Assembly (NCBI GenBank): GCA_012036375.1
Contig: JAAUOI010000208.1
Coordinates: 1-5,834 of the forward strand
Direction of reading: 5' to 3'
DNA length: 5,834 nt
Source of the DNA: Allobrachymonas sp.
GTDB lineage: Bacteria; Pseudomonadota; Gammaproteobacteria; Burkholderiales; Burkholderiaceae_C
The translations under genes were made by a program, and so were the position numbers. Below, piece by piece: positions 1-5,717 of this stretch. Under the pieces are notes generated by a model, which was given only the letters and a program-made list of their open reading frames with translations, had not been told where the DNA came from and searched no databases. Positions within the stretch are counted from its first letter, which is position 1. The number at the start of each line of letters is the position of its first letter.

Positions 1-164
1 CAATGGTCATCAACAGCGCAGAGCGCGGCTTGCCGCCGCAAGAGGTGGAAGCCACGGCGTTTGCATGGCTGGCCAAGCAATGCGTGGAGCGCGTGGCGCT
101 GCCGCTCACTAGCGTGACGGGCGCTCGTGGCTCGCGTGTATTGGGCGGTATCTATCCCGCGTAA
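1..164 (+). CDS. anmK: Anhydro-N-acetylmuramic acid kinase, C-terminal end (partial)
   Basis: This is the last 53 codons of a gene that begins left of the window; the reading frame runs from base 3 to the TAA at 162-164. AnmK phosphorylates and opens 1,6-anhydro-MurNAc to MurNAc-6-phosphate in the cytoplasm, part of cell-wall (murein) recycling. The visible protein has the typical AnmK ending: GLPPQEVEATAFAWLA, then a variable stretch, then SVTGARGSRVLGGIYPA. The E. coli protein ends in the same pattern (EALAFAWLA, then SVTGA, then VLGAIFPA). The N-terminal ATP-binding part is outside the window and cannot be judged. The gene converges on ybdK with no intergenic base between the two stop codons. 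The family call is firm although only the tail is visible. Confidence 0.9.
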   Translation, partial: MVINSAERGLPPQEVEATAFAWLAKQCVERVALPLTSVTGARGSRVLGGIYPA

Positions 165-172
165 TTACGCGG
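157..172. repeat. Perfect 16-base palindrome spanning two convergent stop codons
   Basis: CCGCGTAATTACGCGG is its own reverse complement. Its centre falls exactly between the anmK stop (162-164) and the ybdK stop (165-167 on the opposite strand). In RNA from either strand it could form a 5-bp CCGCG/CGCGG stem with a TAATTA loop. No T-run follows on either side, so it is not a classical intrinsic terminator. A role at the 3' ends of both transcripts is possible but unproven. Confidence 0.6.
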
Positions 173-1403
173 CTTGAACCAATTCAAGCTTGGGCTCTTG
201 GCGCACAGATGATGCGCCCGGCTCGGTGTGTGTTTTCTGTTGCGCCGCGCCTGCTGCATTCGCTGCCCCTCTGAACAGCTCCGCCTGCTGAATCACTGTC
301 TCGCGTAGATCGCCAGTTTGGGCCTGCATGGCCCGCATCCAGCTTGCACCGTTTTGCTGCGCAGCGGTCAGTTCTTGCAGCATGAGCATCGGCCGCACCG
401 TGCCAAGCTGCACAGCCACAGGCATCAGGCGAGACAACAGCTCATGCAAATGCATACCGAGGCGAAAACTTTGCTTGGTGTGCGGGTCGGCCAGTTGGGC
501 ATCAAAGCCAAAGCGGCAGGCTTGGAAGCGGTTGTAGCCATAAACGCGCGTGCTCGCCAAATCGCCCACCGCTTTATTTTTTTCTTGTTCTGAGTTGAGC
601 AAATACACCGAGAGCGTTTGCACCAAGGCGCCCAAGGCAGCAGCCATCTCCACAGTCAGCGGCGTGTCAAAAATGCGCACTTCCACTGTGCCGTATTCCG
701 GCTTGGGGCGAATGTCCCAATAGAAATCTTTGATGCTCTCGACAATGCCGTAGCTTTGCATCTCGCCAAAATACACATTGAAATCATCCCAATCTTTCAA
801 GCGCGGCATATGGCCTGAAAGCGGAAACATGGCTACTGCATGCAGGCGCGAGGTTTCAAATGCGGTGTCTTCGCCCTGCGCAAATGGGCTGGCCGCTGAA
901 AGCGCGATGAAATGCGGAATAAATGGCAAGAGCCGTTGCGTCAGCTCAATGGCCACATCGCCCGAGCCCACGCCCACATGGACATGCTGGCCAAACACCG
1001 TGAATTGCTTGGCCAAATAGCCGTAGAGCCGCGAGACTTGCAAGAAGCGATCAGTGGGATAAATGCGCCGCTCACGCCACAGTGCAAACGGATGTGCACC
1101 CCCGCCACTGACTGCAATATTGAGTTGATCGGCCGCCTGTACGGTGCGCGTGCGCAGTTCGCGCAGCTCTTGCACCAGCGTTGCATGTTGGTGGTGCACA
1201 CTGCTATTGAGCTCAATCATGCTCTCCGTGATTTCGGGCTTGAAGCGTGCCTCGCCATCGCTTTTGCGATGCAAGAGCGCAATCAAATCCGGTGCATCAC
1301 GCGAGAGCGTTCCCTCGCGTGCGTGCAAGAGCTGCAGCTCCAGCTCCACGCCAACAGTGAAAGGCTGTGAAGCGGTGAATACCAAGGGATGGTGGGCTGA
1401 CAT
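165..1403 (-). CDS. ybdK: YbdK-type carboxylate-amine ligase (glutamate-cysteine ligase 2 family)
   Basis: This is a predicted cytoplasmic ATP-dependent carboxylate-amine ligase of the GCS2 family. E. coli YbdK has weak glutamate-cysteine ligase activity, but the true substrate in most bacteria is unknown. The 412-residue protein carries the family motifs in order: G18VELELQ with acidic metal/ATP-site residues E20 and E22; KPEITESMIELN (55-66); GGGAHPFA (100-107); GQHVHVGV (138-145); and EYGTVEVRIFDTPL (236-249). The length is slightly above the roughly 370 residues of E. coli YbdK because of a low-complexity Ala/Gln-rich C-terminus. I chose the ATG at 1401-1403, because GGAG lies 10 bases upstream of it. 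An in-frame TTG at 1410-1412 would add three residues but has the GGAG only two bases away. The gene lies 26 bases after the antiporter stop and is probably co-transcribed with it. It has no frameshift, unlike its two upstream neighbours. Confidence 0.9.
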   Translation of the reverse strand: MSAHHPLVFTASQPFTVGVELELQLLHAREGTLSRDAPDLIALLHRKSDGEARFKPEITESMIELNSSVHHQHATLVQELRELRTRTVQAADQLNIAVSGGGAHPFALWRERRIYPTDRFLQVSRLYGYLAKQFTVFGQHVHVGVGSGDVAIELTQRLLPFIPHFIALSAASPFAQGEDTAFETSRLHAVAMFPLSGHMPRLKDWDDFNVYFGEMQSYGIVESIKDFYWDIRPKPEYGTVEVRIFDTPLTVEMAAALGALVQTLSVYLLNSEQEKNKAVGDLASTRVYGYNRFQACRFGFDAQLADPHTKQSFRLGMHLHELLSRLMPVAVQLGTVRPMLMLQELTAAQQNGASWMRAMQAQTGDLRETVIQQAELFRGAANAAGAAQQKTHTEPGASSVRQEPKLELVQAA

Positions 1404-1429
1404 GATGAACAATCTCCATCAGGTGAATA

Positions 1430-2191
1430 TCAGGTGTATCGCGGCACGAACACGGGTGTGGGTAGCGCAGCACCTGTGGGCTGCCGTGCAGGAGTTGGGG
1501 CGGGCGCGGGGTAAGGCGAGAGCGAAGGCGACATAGAAGGCGGAAAATCTGCGGGTGAGCCAAATGGAATATCGGGCGGCAAATCTGGTGGCAAGCTAGG
1601 AGGCACTTGCGACGTGTCAATCCGCGTAGGATGTGTGCTGCTGCGACTGTTCATGCCCGCAATATCAGGCTCTTCGGCAATCTCGCCGCAGCGCTGCAGC
1701 AGATAGCGCAGTGCGCGTGGCACAATCGCATCGCTAATCAACAAGGCAATGCACAAGGCAAGTGCCAATTGCGCATCGGATGCGAGGAGCAAAGGCCAAG
1801 CCAGCAGCAAGAGCGCTAGGCCTGTCATTGACAGCGGCTGCATCATCAGCCCCAATGCAAAGCCCTGCTGCCAGCGCAATCCCGCCCAACGCGCAGTCAA
1901 CGTGCACACCAACAGCTTGCCACACAAGCGCACCAAGAGCAGCAAAGCCACCAGTGGAATCATCAAGCCCAAAGCCACTTCCAGTTGCACCAACTGTTCG
2001 CGCCCTGCAACACCAAGGCCACCAAGCTCAAGGCTGACAGCGCAAACAGCAAAAGCTGCGCCAGAGTCGTGATGCCCGCTTGCAAGCCCTGCCCCGGTAA
2101 GCTGGATAAGCTCACCGATGGCAAGCTCGCCCGCGCCCGCAGCGAGAGGCCGAGCGCCAAGCAAGCCGCCCAAGCCGGCGCCCCCCACCAC
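1430..2191 (-). CDS. Antiporter fragment, C-terminal helices and proline-rich tail
   Basis: This 253-codon open frame contains the last membrane segments of the antiporter and its cytoplasmic-looking tail. Its first 45 or so codons (MVGGAGLGGLLGARPL and onward) are Gly/Ala-rich and do not look like antiporter sequence. They are probably out-of-frame reading that overlaps the end of the N-terminal fragment. Real sequence starts near ELGGLG or LVQLEVALG. The last 58 residues contain 20 prolines in PPxL/PPDx and xPAP patterns. It is not an independent gene in my reading. Confidence 0.6.
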   Translation of the reverse strand: MVGGAGLGGLLGARPLAAGAGELAIGELIQLTGAGLASGHHDSGAAFAVCAVSLELGGLGVAGREQLVQLEVALGLMIPLVALLLLVRLCGKLLVCTLTARWAGLRWQQGFALGLMMQPLSMTGLALLLLAWPLLLASDAQLALALCIALLISDAIVPRALRYLLQRCGEIAEEPDIAGMNSRSSTHPTRIDTSQVPPSLPPDLPPDIPFGSPADFPPSMSPSLSPYPAPAPTPARQPTGAALPTPVFVPRYT

Positions 2192-3126
2192 TGCGCCAGC
2201 CCCGCGCAGACGCAGGCTGCGGCCACTAGGCTCAAGCCGCGATTGAGATCCAAGTTAGCAGGCTTGGCGTGGCTCGCCCCATTTTTATGATGCGCTTGCT
2301 TGCTGCTGAGCAAACGCCCCAGAAGCGCCCCGACGCCCAAGCTCAATAAGAGCAAAAACAAAGGCTGCGCCAGCTCCCAGCCGCTGCGGGCTATGCTTGG
2401 AAAAGCTTGCCAGCTCTGTGAGCTGATCGTACCCCCAGCCCCTACAGTACCCGCAACTGCACTTGTCGCAACCGCGCCTTGCTGCCAAGCTTCGCCCAGT
2501 GCCAGCAGCATCGGTAAGCACAGTGCAGCCAAAAGCGTATTGATGCCACCCAAATGCAAAGCGCGTGCGCTAATCTGCCCGTCCGCTCGCCACTCGTGCA
2601 TGAAGCTCGCCAACACCACGGGTGAGCTGTGCGCCGCCACCAAACCCGCAGCGACGGCCGCCAGCCAAGGCAAGCCAATCGCCAGCAGCAACCAAGCCGT
2701 CGCAGTGGCTGTGAGCGCGAACTCTAATACGGCTGTGGCAGCCAGCGCCTTGTTGCGCAGCAGCCAACGCGCATCCATGCGCTGCCCCAAGGTGAACAGA
2801 ACCCAACCCAAAGCCAGCTCCAACAACTGCACCACACCCAGCGATTGCATCGCCTCATCCAGCCAACCTTGCAGCGCCAACACACAAGCCAGCAGCGCCC
2901 CGCAGCCCGCATAGGCGCTGCTGCGCATGCCGCCCCACTGCTGCACGCGATCGGCCGTGCGCACCATGATCCACAGCGCCGCGCCCAGCCACACCACCGG
3001 CGGAATTTGTGCCAGCGCAGGCCATACTGCCGTGTTCAGCGCATCGACCGCTTCATGCGCGATCACGCCAAACACTTCCAGCGTGCGCTGCCACCAAGCT
3101 GAGAGCAATTGCAAGGAGTTTTCCAT
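1963..3126 (-). CDS. Antiporter fragment, N-terminal membrane segments
   Basis: This 387-codon open frame holds the start and most transmembrane segments of the antiporter. It follows the family pattern as far as AGITTLAQLLLFALSALSL; beyond that, its end (QGANSWCNWKWLWA, then stop) looks out of frame. The other frame starts from an internal codon at 2191 and overlaps this one by 229 bases. Automated callers would list this as a separate gene, but it is better read as the first part of the broken gene at 1430-3126. Confidence 0.65.
   Translation of the reverse strand: MENSLQLLSAWWQRTLEVFGVIAHEAVDALNTAVWPALAQIPPVVWLGAALWIMVRTADRVQQWGGMRSSAYAGCGALLACVLALQGWLDEAMQSLGVVQLLELALGWVLFTLGQRMDARWLLRNKALAATAVLEFALTATATAWLLLAIGLPWLAAVAAGLVAAHSSPVVLASFMHEWRADGQISARALHLGGINTLLAALCLPMLLALGEAWQQGAVATSAVAGTVGAGGTISSQSWQAFPSIARSGWELAQPLFLLLLSLGVGALLGRLLSSKQAHHKNGASHAKPANLDLNRGLSLVAAACVCAGLAQWWGAPAWAACLALGLSLRARASLPSVSLSSLPGQGLQAGITTLAQLLLFALSALSLVALVLQGANSWCNWKWLWA
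1990..2060 (-). other. Frameshift zone in the antiporter (single-base loss)
   Basis: The two antiporter frames are related by a -1 step, equal to one missing base. One candidate is the A-run at 2051-2054 on the plus strand (CTTTTG in the gene), where five bases may have become four. A join further downstream, near the ALSL/ELGG or QGAN/QLVQ positions, gives equally plausible protein, so the exact base cannot be fixed. The total length becomes divisible by three after adding one base. Confidence 0.65.
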
Positions 3127-3151
3127 CCCTTCACCTTATCGGCTGGGGCGG

Positions 3152-3175
3152 TTACAACCCTCGCTCAGGGTGTAA
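3152..3175. repeat. Hairpin between helicase and antiporter
   Basis: TTACA + CCCT at 3152-3161 (one bulged A at 3157) pairs with AGGG + TGTAA at 3167-3175 around the loop CGCTC. The stem is nine base pairs. It sits in the 66-base gap after the helicase stop and before the antiporter start. No T-run follows on the minus strand, so it is a weak terminator candidate; it could equally be an mRNA-processing or attenuating stem. Confidence 0.35.
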
Positions 3176-3192
3176 AAGTCGCCATGCTCGCG

Positions 3193-3392
3193 TTACATCT
3201 TTTCGGCATCAGCCAAGATCCGCTCCAAGCGCTCGGCGAGTTTTTCGGTGCTGAGTTTTCGCGCAGGCGCTCCACCATGAGCGGTAAGCTGAAGGGGCTG
3301 GGTTTGGCCAAAGTGACGAATTCCACGCGCTTCTTTTGCATGCTCTGCAAAGTCGTTTGCAGTTGTGCAATGTCTAATTCTTGCGAGAGCAC
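3193..3392 (-). CDS. Helicase fragment: last 66 residues, split over two frames
   Basis: From the GTG at 3390-3392 the protein continues as VLSQELDIAQLQTTLQSMQKKRVEF and PFSLPLMVERLRE. At 3256-3259 a run of four A (gene strand) needs a fifth to give REKLSTEKLAERLERILADAEKM and the stop at 3193-3195. The segment matches the expected helical end of the helicase family. Without the correction the upstream frame runs 28 bases past the true stop, to 3165. Confidence 0.55.
3256..3259 (-). other. Frameshift 5 in helicase: A-run one base short
   Basis: GAAAACTCAGC should read GAA AAA CTC AGC, giving LREKLSTEKLAERL and the natural stop. A run of five A has become four, as at 4255-4258. Confidence 0.8.
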
Positions 3393-3991
3393 TCGCGCTC
3401 GGCTTGCGTGAGCAGCAAATTCTTCGCATCATATTTTTTAAACACCTCGAAGAACAATCCGCTCGATGCTTGCAATTGCTTGGTGCTTTTTGCTGCACCC
3501 GGAAAGCCGCTGAAAATCAATCCTGCGATTCGCGCAATCTCGCGAAATCTGCGTTGCGCCAGTTCAGAGCTGTTGAGCGAGGCGAGCACATCGCCAAGCA
3601 ATTGCTCACTGTGAAACAAAGATTGATCCTGCACCGCTTGCAGATCCACCGGCTGGGCGCTCAGCAGCTCAAAGCCATAGTCGTTCACTGACAAGCTAAA
3701 GGTATTGGGCTGCGCCTGCGCCAAACGGTAGCTCAGCAAACTGGCCAAACCCAGATGCACATTGCGCCCTGCAAACGGATAGATGTAGAGATGGTGGCCT
3801 TCTTTGCTGGTGAAGCTCTCCATCAGCAGCGATTGCGGCGAGGGCAGCTTCGATATGCGCATCTGCGTTTGCAGCATCGGCTGGACGGCATGCATTTCGG
3901 GCTCGTCAAATTTACCCTGCGCAGCTTCGGCCAGCAGCTGCACCACGGTGCTGGCCATCTCGGTAGACAGAGGCATTTTGCCACCCTGCAA
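3374..3991 (-). CDS. Helicase fragment: C-terminal domain core
   Basis: This 205-codon frame holds QGGKMPLSTEMAS, then EGHHLYIYPFAGRNVHLGLASLL, FSLSVNDYGFELLSAQPVD, SSELAQRRFREIARIAGL and GAAKSTKQLQASSGLFFEVFKKYD. All are recognisable blocks of the Lhr-Core C-terminal domain. It ends prematurely after NLLLTQAERE, where a G appears to be missing at 3392 (GAG TGC instead of GAG GTG CTC). The frame opens at a TTG that is not a real start. Confidence 0.65.
   Translation of the reverse strand: MQGGKMPLSTEMASTVVQLLAEAAQGKFDEPEMHAVQPMLQTQMRISKLPSPQSLLMESFTSKEGHHLYIYPFAGRNVHLGLASLLSYRLAQAQPNTFSLSVNDYGFELLSAQPVDLQAVQDQSLFHSEQLLGDVLASLNSSELAQRRFREIARIAGLIFSGFPGAAKSTKQLQASSGLFFEVFKKYDAKNLLLTQAERECSRKN
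3392..3392 (-). other. Frameshift 4 in helicase: missing G
   Basis: GAG TGC TCT CGC should read GAG GTG CTC TCG CAA, giving QAEREVLSQELDIAQL. One G of a GG pair is absent. Confidence 0.8.
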
Positions 3992-4233
3992 CTTGGCACT
4001 GTGCCTTTGTTTTTCTCAGCACGCTTCACATAAGCTGCCATGTCTTGGATGCGAATGAACTCCAGAATGCGGCCGGCAAAGGTGAAGCAATCGCCTTTTT
4101 TCAATCGCGCAATGAAGCTTTCTTCAATCGTGCCGATGCGCTGCCCGCTGAGGTATTTCACTTGGCATGCGCCATCGCTCACAATCGTGCCAATGCTCAT
4201 GCGATGGCGGCGCTGCATAGCGCGATCGGGCAC
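3823..4233 (-). CDS. Helicase fragment: start of the C-terminal domain
   Basis: Family-like sequence in this frame runs from about 4254 (DAQGIYRVPDRAMQRRHRM) to 3991. It includes MSIGTIVSDGACQVKYL and a KKGDCFTFAGRILEF segment typical of the beta-barrel part of Lhr-Core C-terminal domains. Downstream of VPS the frame becomes Cys/Arg-rich nonsense, because one G of a TGG tryptophan codon is missing near 3989. The annotated start is an internal ATG, not a translation start. Confidence 0.6.
   Translation of the reverse strand: MPDRAMQRRHRMSIGTIVSDGACQVKYLSGQRIGTIEESFIARLKKGDCFTFAGRILEFIRIQDMAAYVKRAEKNKGTVPSCRVAKCLCLPRWPAPWCSCWPKLRRVNLTSPKCMPSSRCCKRRCAYRSCPRRNRC
3989..3989 (-). other. Frameshift 3 in helicase: missing G in a TGG codon
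   Basis: AGT TGC AGG GTG should read AGT TGG CAG GGT GGC, giving the family-typical SWQGGKMPLS. One G of a GG pair is absent. Confidence 0.8.
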
Positions 4234-5441
4234 GCGGTAAATACCTTGCGCATCTTTTGAATGCGGTGATAGTCAGGGTAGGCCTGCAAACTCTCGCCGC
4301 CGCGCTCACAAAACGCCAGTGCCCAGTCAAACTCTTCGCGCGTGAGCTCGCGGTAGGCATACGCTGTGCGCACTTCGTCAAACAATTCGTCCGCTACGAA
4401 TCCGCCGCCTAACGCCACGGTGACCAGATGCTGCACGAGCACATCCAGCGGTTTTTCTGGGCTTATGCGGCTTTCGATATGCCCCGCCATCGCAGCGCGG
4501 CGAGCTGCAGCGGCTTCAATCAACTCCAAAGTATTGGTCGGCACGAGCGTCACCCGACTCGTGCGCCCCGGCGCATGGCCGCTGCGACCCGCGCGTTGAA
4601 TCAGCCGCGCCACACCTTTGGCCGAGCCGATTTGCAGCACGCGCTCAACGGGCAAGAAGTCCACACCAAGATCGAGCGAAGAAGTTGCCACTACGACTTT
4701 CAACTCACCCGCTTTCAAGCCCCGTTCCACCCAATCGCGCACCTCTTTGTCCAAGCTGCCGTGATGCAATGCAATCTGCCCCGCCCACTCAGGCTTGGCC
4801 TCCAAAATCAATTGATACCAAATCTCCGCCTGCGAGCGCGTGTTGGTGAACACCAGCGTCGTGCCCGATTGCGCCAACTCTTGCACCACTGGCTCGCGCA
4901 TGCGAGCGCCCAAATGCCCTGCCCACGAATAGTTGCCAGGCTGCTCGGGAATCAAGGTGTCGATGCGCAGCGGCTTGTCAATGTTGGCTTGCACGATCGT
5001 CGGTAAAAAGGCTATTTTTGAAGCATTATTGGCATCTAGACGGCATAAAATATGCGCTGAGTGCTGCAAATTTGATAGCGTCGCGCTGATTCCCCAAGTC
5101 ACTAATCTTGACTGAAATTGTTGCAGCCGCGCCAAGGCCAACTGCGTTTGTACGCCGCGTTTGTTTGCCAACAGCTCATGCCATTCATCCACTACGACGT
5201 AGCGCACGCTGGCTAGTTCTTCGCGGCTTTTTTCGCGCGAAATCAGCAACGTGAGTGATTCGGGGGTGGTGATGAGCACAGTGGGCATGCGGCGATCTTG
5301 TTTGGCGCGTTCGCTGCTGGATGTATCGCCTGTGCGCGAGCCTAGCGTCCATGCAGGCGCTAGTTCTCGCAAGGGCTCTTGTAAAGCCCGTGCCGTGTCC
5401 GCAGCAAGGGCACGCATGGGCGTGAGCCAAATCACAGACAA
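4197..5441 (-). CDS. Helicase fragment: RecA-like domains 1 and 2, winged-helix start
   Basis: This is the largest open piece of the broken helicase (414 codons from a TTG at 5439-5441, which is an internal codon and not a true start). It includes the DEWH Walker B box, SAT motif III, the whole second RecA domain with ATSSLDLGVDF and the arginine-finger motif QRAGRSGH, and the beginning of the winged-helix region (VLVQHLVTVALGG through YPDYHRIQK). After YHRIQK the frame is lost: the last 19 codons are off-frame. In-frame sequence also extends upstream of 5441 to about 5483. Confidence 0.7.
   Translation of the reverse strand: MSVIWLTPMRALAADTARALQEPLRELAPAWTLGSRTGDTSSSERAKQDRRMPTVLITTPESLTLLISREKSREELASVRYVVVDEWHELLANKRGVQTQLALARLQQFQSRLVTWGISATLSNLQHSAHILCRLDANNASKIAFLPTIVQANIDKPLRIDTLIPEQPGNYSWAGHLGARMREPVVQELAQSGTTLVFTNTRSQAEIWYQLILEAKPEWAGQIALHHGSLDKEVRDWVERGLKAGELKVVVATSSLDLGVDFLPVERVLQIGSAKGVARLIQRAGRSGHAPGRTSRVTLVPTNTLELIEAAAARRAAMAGHIESRISPEKPLDVLVQHLVTVALGGGFVADELFDEVRTAYAYRELTREEFDWALAFCERGGESLQAYPDYHRIQKMRKVFTACPIALCSAAIA
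4255..4258 (-). other. Frameshift 2 in helicase: A-run one base short
   Basis: CAAAAGATGCG in the gene should read CAA AAA GAT GCG. A fifth A restores YHRIQKDAQGIYRVPDR, matching the family. Confidence 0.8.
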
Positions 5442-5661
5442 AGGGGCTGCTTTGCCACTTGGTAATTCTTTGAGTAGCGCCCGTCAATATGCCAAGCCAT
5501 ATCGCATAGGTCTTGCCTGCGCCCGTGCTCGCATGCAGCAAACCACTTCGCCCCGCAGCAATATGCGCCCAAGCTTCGCGCTGAAAGTCAAACGGTTTCA
5601 AATGTCGCGCGGTCAACCATTGTTCTACCGTCACATCTGTTATTCGTTTTTCAACCTGCAT
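5185..5661 (-). CDS. Helicase fragment: N-terminus with Walker A
   Basis: Only the first 59 codons (5661 to about 5485) of this 158-codon frame are real helicase sequence. They carry the Q-motif region and the ATP-binding ASTGAGKT followed by YAIWLGIL. After that the frame reads Cys/His-rich nonsense that is not family-like. Dropping one base at about 5484 continues the protein as RALLKELPSGKAAPLSVIWLTP, joining smoothly to the next fragment. Confidence 0.6.
   Translation of the reverse strand: MQVEKRITDVTVEQWLTARHLKPFDFQREAWAHIAAGRSGLLHASTGAGKTYAIWLGILTGATQRITKWQSSPFVCDLAHAHACPCCGHGTGFTRALARTSACMDARLAHRRYIQQRTRQTRSPHAHCAHHHPRITHVADFARKKPRRTSQRALRRSG
5484..5484 (-). other. Frameshift 1 in helicase: one extra base
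   Basis: The gene strand reads ATA TTG ACG GGC GCT ACT. Removing the A opposite T5484 gives ATA TTG CGG GCG CTA CTC (ILRALL), which continues in the frame of SGKAAPLSVIWLTP. This is the only insertion among the five helicase shifts; the exact base could be a neighbour. Confidence 0.7.
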
Positions 5662-5717
5662 GGATTGATCTTACGAGGGATAATGCTTCTTTTACTGACT
5701 TCACCCGAAGAGACCTT
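5662..5717. promoter_or_regulatory. Divergent intergenic region, helicase / aldehyde dehydrogenase
   Basis: These 56 bases separate two divergent start codons, so promoters for both must lie here or overlap the genes. On the plus strand GATAAT at 5679-5684 matches five of six bases of a sigma70 -10 box and lies 33 bases before the dehydrogenase ATG. No convincing -35 hexamer stands at the right distance. No clear promoter is visible for the helicase. Confidence 0.3.

Larger units (their letters stand above)
1430..3126 (-). pseudogene. Cation:proton antiporter (CPA2/Kef-like membrane domain), one frameshift
   Basis: The gene would encode an inner-membrane monovalent cation/H+ antiporter. Two overlapping frames together give one protein. 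The first (3126 down to about 2050) is a chain of hydrophobic segments containing LGQRMDARWLLRN (113-125), GLVAAHSSPVV (161-171, at the position of the CPA2 'SS/TS-P/A-VV' segment) and a following INTLLA (195-200). The second frame supplies the remaining helices, such as GLMIPLVALLLLVRLCGKLL and LGLMMQPLSMTGLALLLL. Restoring one base between about 1990 and 2060 gives 565 residues ending at the TGA at 1430-1432. A good ribosome site (AAGGT, 7 bases from the ATG at 3124-3126) supports the start. No RCK/TrkA-N nucleotide-binding domain follows the membrane part; the last 85 residues are polar and proline-rich. Ion specificity cannot be told. If the indel is a sequencing error, the gene is intact. 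Confidence 0.8.
3193..5661 (-). pseudogene. Lhr-Core / ligase-associated DEXH-box DNA helicase, five frameshifts
   Basis: This gene encodes a superfamily 2 DNA repair helicase of the Lhr-Core type ('ligase-associated DNA damage response DEXH box helicase'). Family members are ATP-dependent 3'-to-5' translocases. Correcting five single-base indels gives 823 residues, the usual family length. Reconstructed motifs are the Q-motif-like FDFQREAW (24-31), Walker A ASTGAGKT (44-51), WLTPMRALA (78-86), DEWH (158-161), SAT (192-194), TNTRSQAE (272-279), ATSSLDLGVDF (325-335) and QRAGRSGH (355-362). Then come a winged-helix region and the C-terminal domain with MSIGTIVSD, W558QGGKMPLS, HLYIYPFAGR, LLSAQPVD and PLMVERLRE, ending at TAA 3193-3195. 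The indels are at about 5484 (one extra base) and at 4255-4258, 3989, 3392 and 3256-3259 (one base lost at each). No catalytic motif is damaged and no in-frame stop lies between shifts, which argues for sequencing error over decay. The ribosome site before the ATG at 5659-5661 is poor. Confidence 0.85.

Noticed and set aside
912..1370. 152-codon plus-strand open frame opposite ybdK
   Set aside because: Antisense to conserved GCS2 motifs; composition is typical of a reversed-strand frame.
1410..1412. TTG as the ybdK start
   Set aside because: The GGAG is only two bases from it, while the ATG at 1401-1403 has a workable 10-base spacing.
2300..2914. 204-codon plus-strand open frame opposite the antiporter
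   Set aside because: Its Ser/Ala/Pro-rich translation has no family features and mirrors a convincing membrane protein on the other strand; it is a shadow frame.
4428..5006. 192-codon plus-strand open frame opposite the helicase
   Set aside because: Arg/His/Leu-rich shadow of the RecA-like helicase domains, with no recognisable motif or ribosome site.
3193..5661. Reading the helicase as several small separate genes or a split multi-subunit system
   Set aside because: The pieces align end to end as one known helicase, each join is repaired by one base, and the pieces lack their own ribosome sites and true starts.
5665..5684. TTGATC plus GATAAT as a full sigma70 promoter for the dehydrogenase
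   Set aside because: The spacer is only eight bases, far short of about 17, so only the -10-like box is kept, at low confidence.
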